A DNA stretch of 64,000 bases from Lactobacillus sp. MRS-253-APC-2B (GCF_012843675.1 NZ_JABAFO010000002.1:1-64000); one strand, 5' to 3'. Positions 18,001-26,871 are shown, counted from the first letter of the stretch. The notes: generated by a model not told the origin, from the letters alone. Numbers and translations are program-made.

Positions 18001-18507
18001 ATGCAAAGGCAAAAGCATTTTGTCGAAATCGTAACGTTGCTGCTGGTGGTTTTGGTAATGTCATTTTGGGGGTATTGCCACTATCGCTTTTTGCAGTTTC
18101 ATCCATTGGTCAACCGCGTCTATCGATATCAAACGGCGGCGGATCAAGAAAAACTGACCAGCACACCGGATGACTATCGGTACGTCGTTTTTGGCACTGG
18201 TCGTTATCGTGGCGAGTACATCAGAGTCGATAATCGAAAACAGCTGCTCAAGATATTGAACCATCGTAATGCCTATCAAGCAGCCTTTGAGCAAAATGGA
18301 TCCCATTATGTGGTTCGCCACCATCGCTTACAGATGGATCTAGAAGACATGCCATCAGGAGAAAGCTATGTTCGCAGTGCCGATCGAACATGGACCGTCC
18401 AGTCGGATCAGTCCGCGATTGCGCAGACAACCAGCAGCTCATTGCAATTGACTTCATTGCATGCAAAAAGCAGACGATCAGTACTCTGCCGTGACACTAA
18501 GAATTAA
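18001..18507 (+). CDS. Uncharacterised membrane-anchored protein, 168 aa
   Basis: I do not recognise it. An N-terminal hydrophobic helix (about 10-27) anchors a hydrophilic domain that is probably outside the cell. The domain has basic and aromatic residues (YRYVVFGTGRYRGEYIRVDNRKQLL) and a Ser/Thr/Gln-rich tail with many His and Arg. No LPxTG motif is seen. GGGGGAT lies six bases before the ATG. It follows the EIIC-DUF915 pair and precedes decayed genes, so it belongs to an accessory patch. Confidence 0.65.
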   Translation: MQRQKHFVEIVTLLLVVLVMSFWGYCHYRFLQFHPLVNRVYRYQTAADQEKLTSTPDDYRYVVFGTGRYRGEYIRVDNRKQLLKILNHRNAYQAAFEQNGSHYVVRHHRLQMDLEDMPSGESYVRSADRTWTVQSDQSAIAQTTSSSLQLTSLHAKSRRSVLCRDTKN

Positions 18508-18541
18508 GAAACACTTATTATACTAAACGAAATATTTAATT

Positions 18542-18572
18542 AAGCATCTGGATTTTCCAGGTGCTTTTTTTA
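18542..18572 (+). terminator. Terminator after the 168-aa protein gene
   Basis: AAGCATCTGG (18542-18551) pairs with CCAGGTGCTT (18557-18566), then a T run. The broken epimerase sequence starts only a few bases later. Confidence 0.85.
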
Positions 18573-18580
18573 TTTTCTGT

Positions 18581-19510
18581 TTAAAGATTCGTGGTTTAAG
18601 GACTTATTTAAGCAAAATTACGGTTAGCGCCTTGTCGCAAATGGAGCAGCTGTTCCAAAAGATCAAGCCGGATGCCGTTTTGGTTCATGGTGATACGACC
18701 ACGACATTGGCTGCCAGCTTGGCGGCTTTTTATCAACAGATTCCGGTTGGCCACGTTGAGGCAGGGCTGCGAACCTGGGAAAAATATGATCCTTTTCCTG
18801 AAGAGATCAATCGTCAGCTGACTGATACCATTGCACAGTGGTATTTTGCACCAACCGAACGGAGCCGGCAAAATCTGCTGAAAGAGCATCATAATGACCA
18901 GCAGATATACATAACGGGCACTACCGCCATTGACGTGCTGGCTCACACCATCAAAGATCAATGGCAAATGCCGATTCTTGATCAGATTCAGCCGGATGCT
19001 AAGTTGATTCTTTTAACGATGCATCGTCGTGAGAATCAAGGAGCCCCGATGCAGGAAGCTTTTGATGCCATCAATGATTTTGTTTTAAGCCACCCTGAAG
19101 TTGAAGTTGTTTTTCCGGTTCATTTAAGTCCCAATGTTCAAAAGGCAGCTCATCAAGCGTTTGATGATAATAATCGCGTTCATCTGATTGCACCTTTGAA
19201 CGTTATCGACTTTCACAATTTAGCGGCTCGCAGCTGGCTGATCATGACGGATTCCGGCGGCATTCAAGAAGAAGCACCTTCTCTGGGGAAGCCGGTCTTG
19301 GTTTTGCGTGATACTACTGAACGTCCAGAAGGCGTTGCAGCCGGTACGCTCAAATTGGTCGGTACGGATGCCAAAGAGATTTCAAAATGGCTTAATGCAT
19401 TTTTGAATGATCCGGCACGCTATGATCAGATGGCCAAAGCTCAAAATCCTTATGGTGACGGCCATGCTGCCGAGCGAATCGTGAACGTTTTGCGTCAGGA
19501 ACTGAATTAA
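18581..19510 (+). pseudogene. 5'-truncated UDP-N-acetylglucosamine 2-epimerase (wecB/mnaA-like)
   Basis: From about 18605 the frame matches UDP-GlcNAc 2-epimerases: LSKITVSALSQMEQLF, then VHGDTTTTLAAS, GHVEAGLRT, FPEEINRQ, MHRRENQG, DSGGIQEEAPSLGKPVLVLRDTTERPEG, to a normal C terminus. About 70 N-terminal residues, including the conserved TRPE segment with Arg/Lys active-site residues, are missing, and a terminator of the previous gene sits where they should be. No ribosome site precedes the first possible start, TTG 18632. The intact enzyme interconverts UDP-GlcNAc and UDP-ManNAc for wall or capsule sugars; this copy is probably inactive. Confidence 0.75.
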
Positions 19511-19525
19511 GAAAGGAAGAAAGTA

Positions 19526-20047
19526 ATGAAGATCTCAAAGCTTTGCAAATATGCAGTTGTTCCAGCCGCCATTTTAATTTTATCGCAAACCGGTATCGGT
19601 AAGGCGGTTGCCGACACGCTGACACCGGCTGCGGTCAGCTCAACGGCTTCAGTTGGCCAGACCGCACAAAAAGGGACGACCGCATCAACTGCTAAGACGG
19701 CAACTAAGGCTCAAGGCGGCTCGGTTTCAGGCGATGGCTGGACGATTATTCCCGGCAAGCCTGGCGTTCCTGGCAAACCTGGGATTCCTGGCATTCCAGG
19801 AGACGGTACGCGGGCAGCGACGGTGGCTACGGCAGCCACTGCTGCTACTGCACCAACCGCGCCAACGGCTCCTACTGCACCAACGGCATCAACCGCGCTA
19901 ACCTGTACCAATGTGGTTGTAATTGTTGTCGTTCGAGTTCACTACTTTAGCTGCTACAACTACCGCTACAGCTGCTACCCAGTATTTTCAATGTACCGGG
20001 CAACTCGCGTTCACTACGCACATTGTGGCTGGTTCTCATTCTGCTAA
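19526..20047 (+). CDS. Secreted collagen-like low-complexity protein, probably frameshifted
   Basis: A good ribosome site (AAGGAAG) and a signal peptide (about 1-30, cleavage likely after AVA) start a 173-residue reading frame. After a Thr/Ala-rich part comes a short Gly-Xaa-Pro run (about 77-93), then an Ala/Thr/Pro repeat and an odd Cys/Tyr/Val-rich tail. Between 19807 and 19950 another frame, with mostly C-ending codons, encodes a Gly/Cys/Tyr/Asn-rich stretch that fits the tail better, so two compensating frameshifts or phase variation are possible. No sortase motif. Function unknown. Confidence 0.55.
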   Translation: MKISKLCKYAVVPAAILILSQTGIGKAVADTLTPAAVSSTASVGQTAQKGTTASTAKTATKAQGGSVSGDGWTIIPGKPGVPGKPGIPGIPGDGTRAATVATAATAATAPTAPTAPTAPTASTALTCTNVVVIVVVRVHYFSCYNYRYSCYPVFSMYRATRVHYAHCGWFSFC

Positions 20048-20065
20048 ACAACTATCAAAAATAAC

Positions 20066-20112
20066 AAATAACGCTGTGTCAAGCTCGATGAAAGCTTAAT
20101 ACAGCGTTATTT
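20066..20112. terminator. Bidirectional terminator
   Basis: AAATAACGCTGT (20066-20077) pairs perfectly with ACAGCGTTATTT (20101-20112). It lies between the secreted-protein gene and the convergent DUF554 gene. Confidence 0.8.
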
Positions 20113-20117
20113 ATGTT

Positions 20118-20798
20118 TTACAAAATATTTTTAAATAAAAAGAACAACAAGGGGCCTAATAAGGACGGCAACATATCCAAGGTTTTAAACTCTTTGATCT
20201 TTAAGAGTGAAAAACCAGATGCCGCAATCAAAAAGCCGCCGACGATCGATTCTTCCACAACAAAAGCATTCGAAAAGAAACTGGCAGATAAAAATTTAGC
20301 GATCAAATAGATACCACCGAACCAAATCAATATAATTGGCGTTTCCAAAAGCATGCCCCAGCCAAAGCCGGTCCCAAAAATAATACCGCACACTAGCGTC
20401 AGCATGGCGTTGGTATAAAGCATGGTCTGATTGCCATTGGTTGCGGCAACGACAGGCCCCAGGATTCCCAAAGCACCAATGCAGTCCAAAAAACTTGCCG
20501 TGGCCACGCCTTCACCAAGCTTGGAGGTAAAGCGCGTGCTGAGCCAGTGGTTAGAGCGGTCATCTAATTGCCAGTATGTCCCTAAAGGAATGCCTACTGC
20601 CAGACTGATGATGAACAAAACAGGATAATGACTCTTTGGCATATTGCTGATCACCGACTGCAGTCCCACGCCTAAAGCTGCAAAACCCAGGGCAATCCAG
20701 AGGGTCTCGATATACTTTTCTTGCAGAAACTGCTTGAAAAAACAGCCGATTGCCGTCCCAACGACTACTGCACCAACATTGGCCCAGATTCCGATCAT
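20118..20798 (-). CDS. DUF554 family membrane protein
   Basis: A 226-residue integral membrane protein with about seven hydrophobic segments. It matches the DUF554 (YdfK-like) family, with the N-terminal GIWANVGAVVVGTAIGCFF and the conserved FLDCIGALGILGPVVA block (about 103-118). Its transport or enzymatic role is unknown. Start ATG 20798 follows GTGAGG. Monocistronic. Confidence 0.85.
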   Translation of the reverse strand: MIGIWANVGAVVVGTAIGCFFKQFLQEKYIETLWIALGFAALGVGLQSVISNMPKSHYPVLFIISLAVGIPLGTYWQLDDRSNHWLSTRFTSKLGEGVATASFLDCIGALGILGPVVAATNGNQTMLYTNAMLTLVCGIIFGTGFGWGMLLETPIILIWFGGIYLIAKFLSASFFSNAFVVEESIVGGFLIAASGFSLLKIKEFKTLDMLPSLLGPLLFFLFKNIL

Positions 20799-20960
20799 GT
20801 TAAAAACCTCACTTTAAATTGTTGCGCCGAGCCAAACGGATTCAGCAAAGCACCTTTAAACATACTTAATTATTTTAGCCTATTTAGACTTGATAAAAAA
20901 GTAATTGCTATACCCGGGCGAATTGTCCCAGCTTGGTAATCTGGCCGTCATTCAAACATT

Positions 20961-20996
20961 AAAAAAGGTCAACCGGCGAGCAGATCGCGGTTGACC
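20961..20996 (-). terminator. Terminator of the dipeptidase gene
   Basis: GGTCAACCG (20967-20975) pairs with CGGTTGACC (20988-20996); read leftwards a run of T follows. Confidence 0.85.
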
Positions 20997-21018
20997 AATT
21001 GATTAAGTGAATTAGTGA

Positions 21019-22431
21019 TTATAGATTTTCATCTGTGTTAAAATTCAAAGGACAGTAATCGGTCATCTTGGTGATCAATTCAAGACTTAATTGACGATAG
21101 GCATTCAAAACGTCGGTAGCAAAGTTTTCAGACTGCCGCGTCAAATAATTGGTCAATTTGGCACCTGCCAGACTGGCTGCTTTTTCGTCAGTTGCTTGAA
21201 TCATCGCAATTGCCTTGGCATTGCAGTCTTTTTGCACGTCTCTGAGCATTGGTAGAAAATCATGCAGATGACTGTCAACCAAGACGCTGGCATGCTTAAA
21301 GATCCAGTATGCTGAATTGAGCTGAGCTGGCAGCTTGCCACGCTTATACGGAGCTGGCGTGTCATTGATGTTGCTAAAGAACGGCACAAACGTTGATTCA
21401 TTGGCAACCCCCATGGCAATCCAGTGAATGCTGTTCTTAGAGGCCCGCGACGTCTGCAGAATGTGGGCTTCTTGAGTCTTGGCCAGACTGATTGGACGGT
21501 AGCGGTGCTTTTCTTCTTCAGAACCAGTACCGATTGGATCAAATGGCGTACCCTCATAATGTGAGCCAAGGTAGGCCTGAGCATCAAAGATTGAAAGCTG
21601 ACGTTCGGGCTTCATCAAAAACGGCAGCTCGGTGTCTTCTGGCTGTTCGTTTTGAGCAGCTTTGGGACTGAACATTTGGTGCCCATACCAGACGCGCGGT
21701 TCGCTGTAGACGGCATCAGAGCGGTCAGCCGTACCAAAGATCTGACGGAAGTTGAAGGTGCCAGGGTGTGGATTCAGATGATTCTTTTCAACGAATTCCT
21801 GAATACCGGGATGGTACATAAAGTTGTCTGGGTCGTTAAAGTCGATTTCTTGAATTGCCAGTTGGTTGGCAACTACGGCATAGCAGTCATCGGGAATGCG
21901 CTGAGCAACCCAGTAGTGACCAGCCCCGGTTTCCAGATACCAAGCCTCGTCATCATCGGCAAACAAAATACCATTGGTTTCACCGGTGCCGTATTTGGCC
22001 ACCAGTTGACCCAAACGCTGAACCCCTTCACGCGCAGTCTTGACGTATGGCAAAACAACGGTAACCATAGCTTCTTCGTTCAAACCTTCTTTAACGAGTG
22101 GATCGTATCCTAAAACCAGGTCGTTGGAATAGGCACTTTCAGTTGCACTCATCGCTACGCCGTATTCATTGATACCGGCTTCTTCAAACAGGCCATATTT
22201 ATCGGTCCATTCTGGGGTAGCCGTATAGCGGGCGCTGATTTTGGGCAGTGTAAGCTCAAGCTTGGTGTCCTTGGAAATGAATTGTGATGGCATCTCGCCA
22301 CGAGCATGGACGACCAGACGCTTTGGCCAGGCTGCCTTGGCATCTTCATTGCGGCCGATCATGATCGAACCATCGCGGCTGGCTTTTTTACCAATCAAGA
22401 TACTGGTACATGCCGAGAGTTTTTGTGACAT
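21019..22431 (-). CDS. pepD: Dipeptidase, family C69 (PepD/PepDA)
   Basis: A 470-residue cytosolic Ntn-hydrolase that cleaves a broad range of dipeptides, part of the peptide-use system of lactic acid bacteria. The nucleophile is Cys8 in LSACTSILIGKKAS; the family is made as a short propeptide or directly with this Cys exposed. Further family blocks: GRNEDAKAAWPKR (about 26-38), EAGINEYGVAMSATES and ADDDEAWYLETGAGHYWVAQRIPDD. Full length. Monocistronic, divergent from the antiporter gene. Confidence 0.93.
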   Translation of the reverse strand: MSQKLSACTSILIGKKASRDGSIMIGRNEDAKAAWPKRLVVHARGEMPSQFISKDTKLELTLPKISARYTATPEWTDKYGLFEEAGINEYGVAMSATESAYSNDLVLGYDPLVKEGLNEEAMVTVVLPYVKTAREGVQRLGQLVAKYGTGETNGILFADDDEAWYLETGAGHYWVAQRIPDDCYAVVANQLAIQEIDFNDPDNFMYHPGIQEFVEKNHLNPHPGTFNFRQIFGTADRSDAVYSEPRVWYGHQMFSPKAAQNEQPEDTELPFLMKPERQLSIFDAQAYLGSHYEGTPFDPIGTGSEEEKHRYRPISLAKTQEAHILQTSRASKNSIHWIAMGVANESTFVPFFSNINDTPAPYKRGKLPAQLNSAYWIFKHASVLVDSHLHDFLPMLRDVQKDCNAKAIAMIQATDEKAASLAGAKLTNYLTRQSENFATDVLNAYRQLSLELITKMTDYCPLNFNTDENL

Positions 22432-22525
22432 ATTCAGGTCCCCTTATTTTGATTTTGTAACTTTATGTATTTATTTTAAACCAAGTAATCAATAAAATTA
22501 AACAAAAAGTGGAGGAAATTAAATA

Positions 22526-24355
22526 ATGGAACAGCTTTCAATGTTTATTATTATGTTTTCAGCCTTGCTGATTCCAATATTGATGGCACGCTTTAAGGTT
22601 GCCAGCGTACCAACTGCAGTTGCCGAAATCATCGTTGGGATTATTTTGGGCAAGAGCGGCCTTAACCTAGTGGTGCAGACCCGTGACCTGACTTTTTTAT
22701 CGAGTCTGGGTGTGATTGTCTTGATGTTTTTGTCCGGGATGGAAATTAATTTCAGTCTGTTCAAAAAACAACCGGGGGTTAAAAGAGATCATCAGTCACC
22801 GGTTAATTTGGCGATTGAATCGTTTGCCGGTATCATGCTGACGGCGTTTGTACTGGCAATGATCCTTAAGATGACAGGGATGTTCAGCGACGTTTTGCTG
22901 GCGACGATTATCTTTTCAACAGTGGCGCTAGGTGTAGTAATTGCAACGCTGAAAGAAAAAGAGATTCTCAGCCGCCCCATGGGACAGACAATTTTACTAA
23001 CAGCGGTTTTGGGTGAGGTAATTCCGATGCTTTCGTTAACGGTCTATGCCTCGATCAATGGTGGCAATGCTGGGCGATTGTGGATGATCGTTTTGCTGTT
23101 TTTGGCAGCCATCGTACTCTTGAATCGGTTCAAGCAGCCCTTTATCTGGTTTAACAAAGTAACCAAAGCGACTACGCAGCTGGATATTCGTTTGGCCTTT
23201 TTCTTGATCTTTACGCTGGTAACGCTGGCCGAAACGGTGGGGGCCGAAAATATCCTGGGAGCCTTTTTAGCCGGGATGGTTATGAAGCTGCTGGAACCAA
23301 GCGAGACGACGCAAGATAAGCTGACGTCAATCGGCTATGGCTTCTTTATTCCGATCTTCTTTTTGATGACCGGTGTTAAATTGAATCTGCGTACGCTGCT
23401 GGTCAATCCGCATGCTCTGGCGCTGATTCCGGTACTGGTAATCTGCTTTGTCTTGGCAAAGTTGACCCCAATGTTGGTGTTCAGACAACGTTTTAATGGT
23501 CGTAATGCCTTTGCGGGCGGTTTTTTGCTGGTAACGACAATTACGCTGGTTTTACCAACGCTGCAAGTTGCCCGTAATCTGCATGCCATCACCAGTACCC
23601 AGTCAGATGCTTTTGTGCTGGCGGCTGTAATCGTCTGCATTATTGCGCCAATCGTTTTCAACTCGGTTTATCGACTGGCTCCAGAAGACAAAGTCAAGCA
23701 GCGCGTTGTCTTTTTGGGGACCAACGTTTTCAGTGTTCCAGTGGCTCAACAGCTGTCACGCAACTGGTATGAGGTGCGCATGGTAACTGACAGTAAAGAT
23801 AACTACAAGACCTACGACAGTGAAGTCAAGAACCTGACCTATTTGCCGGAACTAAGTGAAGCAGCGCTGGAAAAAGAAAAGCTTTTTGACTGTGACATCA
23901 TGGCGATTGACTATCTGGACGATGCCAAAAACTTCCGGCTGGCCAAACTGGCTAAGGCACACCATGTCAGCCGCGTGATTGCCGGTCAGAATCAGCGCAA
24001 TCTGGATGAGGATCAGCGCAACAAACTGCAAAAACTGGGCGTTGAGATCTTTAACGTCTATAACGTCCAAACGAGCGTTTTAAGAGCGCTGATTGAATCG
24101 CCATCAATCATGACGATGCTTAACAGTACCGAAGCCGGCCTTTATGAAGTCGTGGTTCGCAATCGTCGCTATACCGGCCAGCAGCTGCAGGCACTGCCGT
24201 TTATTGACAAGATAACGGTCAGCCGGATTCGTCGTGGCAGTCAGTGGCTGATTCCAAGGGGGACGACGGTGATCGAACCTGGCGACCATTTGATTTTTAC
24301 CGGTAAAGCCAGCGATGTTGCCAATATTCGGGCCGAACTGCGCAAACGCAACTAA
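22526..24355 (+). CDS. CPA2 family cation:proton antiporter with RCK domain (Kef-like)
   Basis: The 609-residue protein has a membrane half of about 12 helices (1-385) of the Na+/H+ exchanger fold, a TrkA-N/RCK nucleotide-binding domain (about 400-520, starting RVVFLGTNVFSVPVAQQL) and a TrkA-C domain (about 530-609, GLYEVVVRNRRYTGQQLQ to DHLIFTGKASDV). Such proteins export K+ or Na+ in exchange for protons and help in pH and osmotic balance. The nucleotide-binding glycines are less regular than GxGxxG, so ligand binding is uncertain. GGAGG lies 10 bases before the ATG. Confidence 0.9.
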   Translation: MEQLSMFIIMFSALLIPILMARFKVASVPTAVAEIIVGIILGKSGLNLVVQTRDLTFLSSLGVIVLMFLSGMEINFSLFKKQPGVKRDHQSPVNLAIESFAGIMLTAFVLAMILKMTGMFSDVLLATIIFSTVALGVVIATLKEKEILSRPMGQTILLTAVLGEVIPMLSLTVYASINGGNAGRLWMIVLLFLAAIVLLNRFKQPFIWFNKVTKATTQLDIRLAFFLIFTLVTLAETVGAENILGAFLAGMVMKLLEPSETTQDKLTSIGYGFFIPIFFLMTGVKLNLRTLLVNPHALALIPVLVICFVLAKLTPMLVFRQRFNGRNAFAGGFLLVTTITLVLPTLQVARNLHAITSTQSDAFVLAAVIVCIIAPIVFNSVYRLAPEDKVKQRVVFLGTNVFSVPVAQQLSRNWYEVRMVTDSKDNYKTYDSEVKNLTYLPELSEAALEKEKLFDCDIMAIDYLDDAKNFRLAKLAKAHHVSRVIAGQNQRNLDEDQRNKLQKLGVEIFNVYNVQTSVLRALIESPSIMTMLNSTEAGLYEVVVRNRRYTGQQLQALPFIDKITVSRIRRGSQWLIPRGTTVIEPGDHLIFTGKASDVANIRAELRKRN

Positions 24356-24365
24356 GATAAAACCA

Positions 24366-24416
24366 AAACAGTGCCACGGCAGGCTGATGATTAAGCTTGC
24401 AATGGCACTGTTTTCA
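24366..24416. terminator. Terminator after the antiporter gene
   Basis: AAAACAGTGCCA (24366-24377) pairs with TGGCACTGTTTT (24404-24415). Confidence 0.8.
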
Positions 24417-24454
24417 TATTACTGAAAGCTGCCGATAACGGGATGTCAGTTTGA

Positions 24455-24628
24455 TTATTTTTGCTCAAATAAAAGCGCGCAGACAATCATGATAGCAGCC
24501 AGGCCCCAGGCAGCCAATTTAAAGATCAGCAGTCCCTTAGGCGTGGTCTTGATTTCTGGATGGCGTTTCCAGTAGATCGGCATTAAAACGGCCAGCAGCA
24601 CACAGCCGGTTGCAATTATCCAAAACAT
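24455..24628 (-). CDS. Small two-helix membrane protein, 57 aa
   Basis: Two hydrophobic segments (about 2-18 and 35-53) flank a short basic loop (YWKRHPEIKTTPKG). I do not recognise a family. GAGGTGATT just upstream supports ATG 24628; a GTG nine bases earlier is in frame but lies inside that ribosome site. Short convergent neighbour of the antiporter gene. Confidence 0.6.
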   Translation of the reverse strand: MFWIIATGCVLLAVLMPIYWKRHPEIKTTPKGLLIFKLAAWGLAAIMIVCALLFEQK

Positions 24629-24743
24629 ATTAATCACCTCACGTATATTCGTAAAAACTTTACCATATATTCAGCAGGTATTGACAATCATTAATCATCT
24701 TTTTGACGATTTACGATTGATAAACCGCAGCGCAAAAGGTGGT

Positions 24744-24794
24744 CATTAATTAATGGGGCAATTAATTGCACTGGACAACGAAAATCGATAAACT
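24744..24794 (+). promoter_or_regulatory. Thiolase promoter with two adjacent palindromes
   Basis: TTGCAC (24766-24771), 17 bases, TAAACT (24789-24794). Two perfect palindromes, CATTAATTAATG (24744-24755) and CAATTAATTG (24759-24768), lie next to each other, the second touching the -35 box. They look like an operator pair for an unidentified regulator. Confidence 0.5.
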
Positions 24795-24834
24795 AGGTTA
24801 CGTTTGCAAGATTTCATATTGTGGGGGAAGCTTA

Positions 24835-26013
24835 ATGGAAAAAACATATATTGTTGCTGCCCGGCGAACGCCAATTGGTAAATTTGGCAAGTCTTTAGCG
24901 GCCGTTTCTGCCGTGGAGCTTGGCGCAGTTGCAATCGAAGCCGTCGTCAAAGACAGCGGCGTGACCAAAGAGGCGATTGATCAAGTTTTAATGGGCAACG
25001 TAATTCAAGCTGGCGCTGGCCAGAATCCAGCTCGTCAAGCCGCAGTTAAAGCCGGGTTGGACTATGCCACGCCCGCAATTACGATTAATGACGTCTGCGG
25101 CTCTGGATTGTCAAGTGTTAATCTGGCAGCCAGTCTGATTCAATCAAATCAAGCGCGGATTGTGATTGCCGGTGGGATGGAAAGCATGTCGCGGGCGCCT
25201 TATATCTTAAATCAGGCTCGTGGCGGCTATCGATTTGGGGATGGACAACTAATCGATGCTTTACAAAAAGATGCCTTGATTGACGTTGAAAACAACTATC
25301 CAATGGGAATTACCGCTGAAAACGTTGCTGAGCTTGATCAAATCAGTCGTCAAGCGCAAGATGAATTTGCCTTGCGCAGTCATCAAAAAGCAGTTGCGGC
25401 ACAAGCCAGTCATGCGTTTGATCGTGAAATTGTCCCAGTCGAGGTTCCAACCCGCAAAGGCACGGTGATTGTTAAAGAAGATGAGGCCCCGCGCGCGGAT
25501 ACCTCACTTGAAGCGCTGCAAAAGCTAAAGCCGTCATTTACCAGTCAAGGAACGGTTACGGCGGGGAATGCCTCGGGACTTAACGATGGGGCAGCAGCCG
25601 TGATGCTGGCTTCTGAATCGGCAGTAAAACAATATGGACTGCAGCCTTTAGCCGAGTGGCAAGCTGCGACCCTGGTTGGTATTGACCCGGCCTATATGGG
25701 ATTAGGGCCAGCCTACGCAATTGAAAAATTGTTTAAGGACAATGGTATCAGCCGTGATGATATTGACCTGTATGAAATCAACGAAGCCTTTGCCTCACAA
25801 TCAGTTGCCTGTCTGCGGCGGCTCAAGCTGGACGAACAGCGTGTCAACCCCCGTGGCGGTGCGTTGGCACTGGGGCATCCGGTGGGCTGTTCCGGAGCTC
25901 GAATTCTGGTGACGCTGATTCATGAAATGCAGGATCTCGATGCGCGGACTGGGATTGCCAGCCTGTGCATCGGTGGCGGCATGGGCGTGGCCTGTCTGAT
26001 TGAAAAGGCATAG
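24835..26013 (+). CDS. Acetyl-CoA acetyltransferase (thiolase)
   Basis: The enzyme condenses two acetyl-CoA to acetoacetyl-CoA, the entry to the mevalonate route for isoprenoids in lactobacilli. The 392-residue protein has the acyl-accepting Cys88 in NDVCGSGLSSVNLA, NEAFASQSVA (about 316), the catalytic His in GGALALGHPVGCSGARI (about 346) and the second Cys in SLCIGGGMGVA (about 378). Start is ATG 24835 behind GGGGGAAG; longer upstream starts lack a ribosome site and lie in the promoter. The HMG-CoA synthase gene is at 37.6 kb, so the pathway is scattered. Confidence 0.95.
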   Translation: MEKTYIVAARRTPIGKFGKSLAAVSAVELGAVAIEAVVKDSGVTKEAIDQVLMGNVIQAGAGQNPARQAAVKAGLDYATPAITINDVCGSGLSSVNLAASLIQSNQARIVIAGGMESMSRAPYILNQARGGYRFGDGQLIDALQKDALIDVENNYPMGITAENVAELDQISRQAQDEFALRSHQKAVAAQASHAFDREIVPVEVPTRKGTVIVKEDEAPRADTSLEALQKLKPSFTSQGTVTAGNASGLNDGAAAVMLASESAVKQYGLQPLAEWQAATLVGIDPAYMGLGPAYAIEKLFKDNGISRDDIDLYEINEAFASQSVACLRRLKLDEQRVNPRGGALALGHPVGCSGARILVTLIHEMQDLDARTGIASLCIGGGMGVACLIEKA

Positions 26014-26025
26014 AATAGAAAAGAC

Positions 26026-26091
26026 TGATCTTAGAACAGCCAAAGCTTTTTTGACGAGTCAGGATGTTTTTAAGATCAATGATTGGCTGTT
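26026..26091 (+). other. Crossed inverted repeats (possible RNA pseudoknot) after the thiolase gene
   Basis: TGATCTTA (26026-26033) pairs with TAAGATCA (26071-26078), and AACAGCCAA (26035-26043) with TTGGCTGTT (26083-26091). The pairs interleave, so they form either a pseudoknot or two alternative hairpins. No clear T run follows. Function unknown. Confidence 0.45.
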
Positions 26092-26235
26092 AAATTAGCG
26101 TTGCCGGCGTGTCTGAGCAGCTTGGCTCAAAAGAAGCAATCTGAAGTAATGACTGGTCGAGAATAAACATTGGTAAAGGAATGGAAAAATAGTAAAATAC
26201 TAATTTAGATGCATAGTTTTGAGAGGATTTTGATT

Positions 26236-26871
26236 ATGAAAAAGTCGCGTTGGATTGATTTTGGCGTTGTCTGTGGTTTGTTTTTTCTGGCTTTCATGTT
26301 TGCCGTTTTGCGTCATGATTCCCAGATCAAAACCATGGACCAGGCTGGCTTTGCTTTAACGATGCCAATCACTGCTATGAAAACTCGCGTCATGCTTTTG
26401 ATCACCGCATTCGGCTCGCCACAGTTTCTAGGACCGGTAACGCTGATAATGATGCTGATTTTATGGTGGAAAAAGCGCCTAGGCGACAGCATGTGGTATG
26501 GTGCCATGCAGTTTGTGGGCTATTTGTTGGTGATTGCATTTAAGAGCAGTGTGATGCGGCCGCGGCCGGCGCATCAGTTAGAAAAGATTGGCGGCTATAG
26601 TTTTCCTAGCGGTCATACCTTTGCCACGGCAATCTTTGTTTTAACGCTGCTCGCATTGGTATGGCCACGGCTTAAATCTAGATGGGTCAAGATACTGCTT
26701 GGTATCATTGGAGCTAGCTGGATCTTTTTGATTATGTACTCACGCGTTTATCTACACGTTCACTACGCTAGTGACGTCTGGGCTGGTTTGTTGCTGGCGC
26801 TTTGCTGGTGGCTGATTGCCAACTCGCAAAAAGAGCGCTTTATGAATTGGCTGGCTGAAATTCAAAAATAA
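26236..26871 (+). CDS. PAP2 family membrane phosphatase
   Basis: A 211-residue membrane enzyme of the phosphatidic acid phosphatase type 2 family; bacterial members dephosphorylate undecaprenyl pyrophosphate or phospholipid phosphates on the outer face of the membrane. The three active-site motifs are complete: KSSVMRPRP (about 108-116), PSGH (about 130-133) and SRVYLHVHYASD (about 172-183). Start ATG 26236 follows GAGAGGA; the longer form from 26209 lacks a ribosome site. Which lipid it acts on is not known. Confidence 0.9.
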   Translation: MKKSRWIDFGVVCGLFFLAFMFAVLRHDSQIKTMDQAGFALTMPITAMKTRVMLLITAFGSPQFLGPVTLIMMLILWWKKRLGDSMWYGAMQFVGYLLVIAFKSSVMRPRPAHQLEKIGGYSFPSGHTFATAIFVLTLLALVWPRLKSRWVKILLGIIGASWIFLIMYSRVYLHVHYASDVWAGLLLALCWWLIANSQKERFMNWLAEIQK

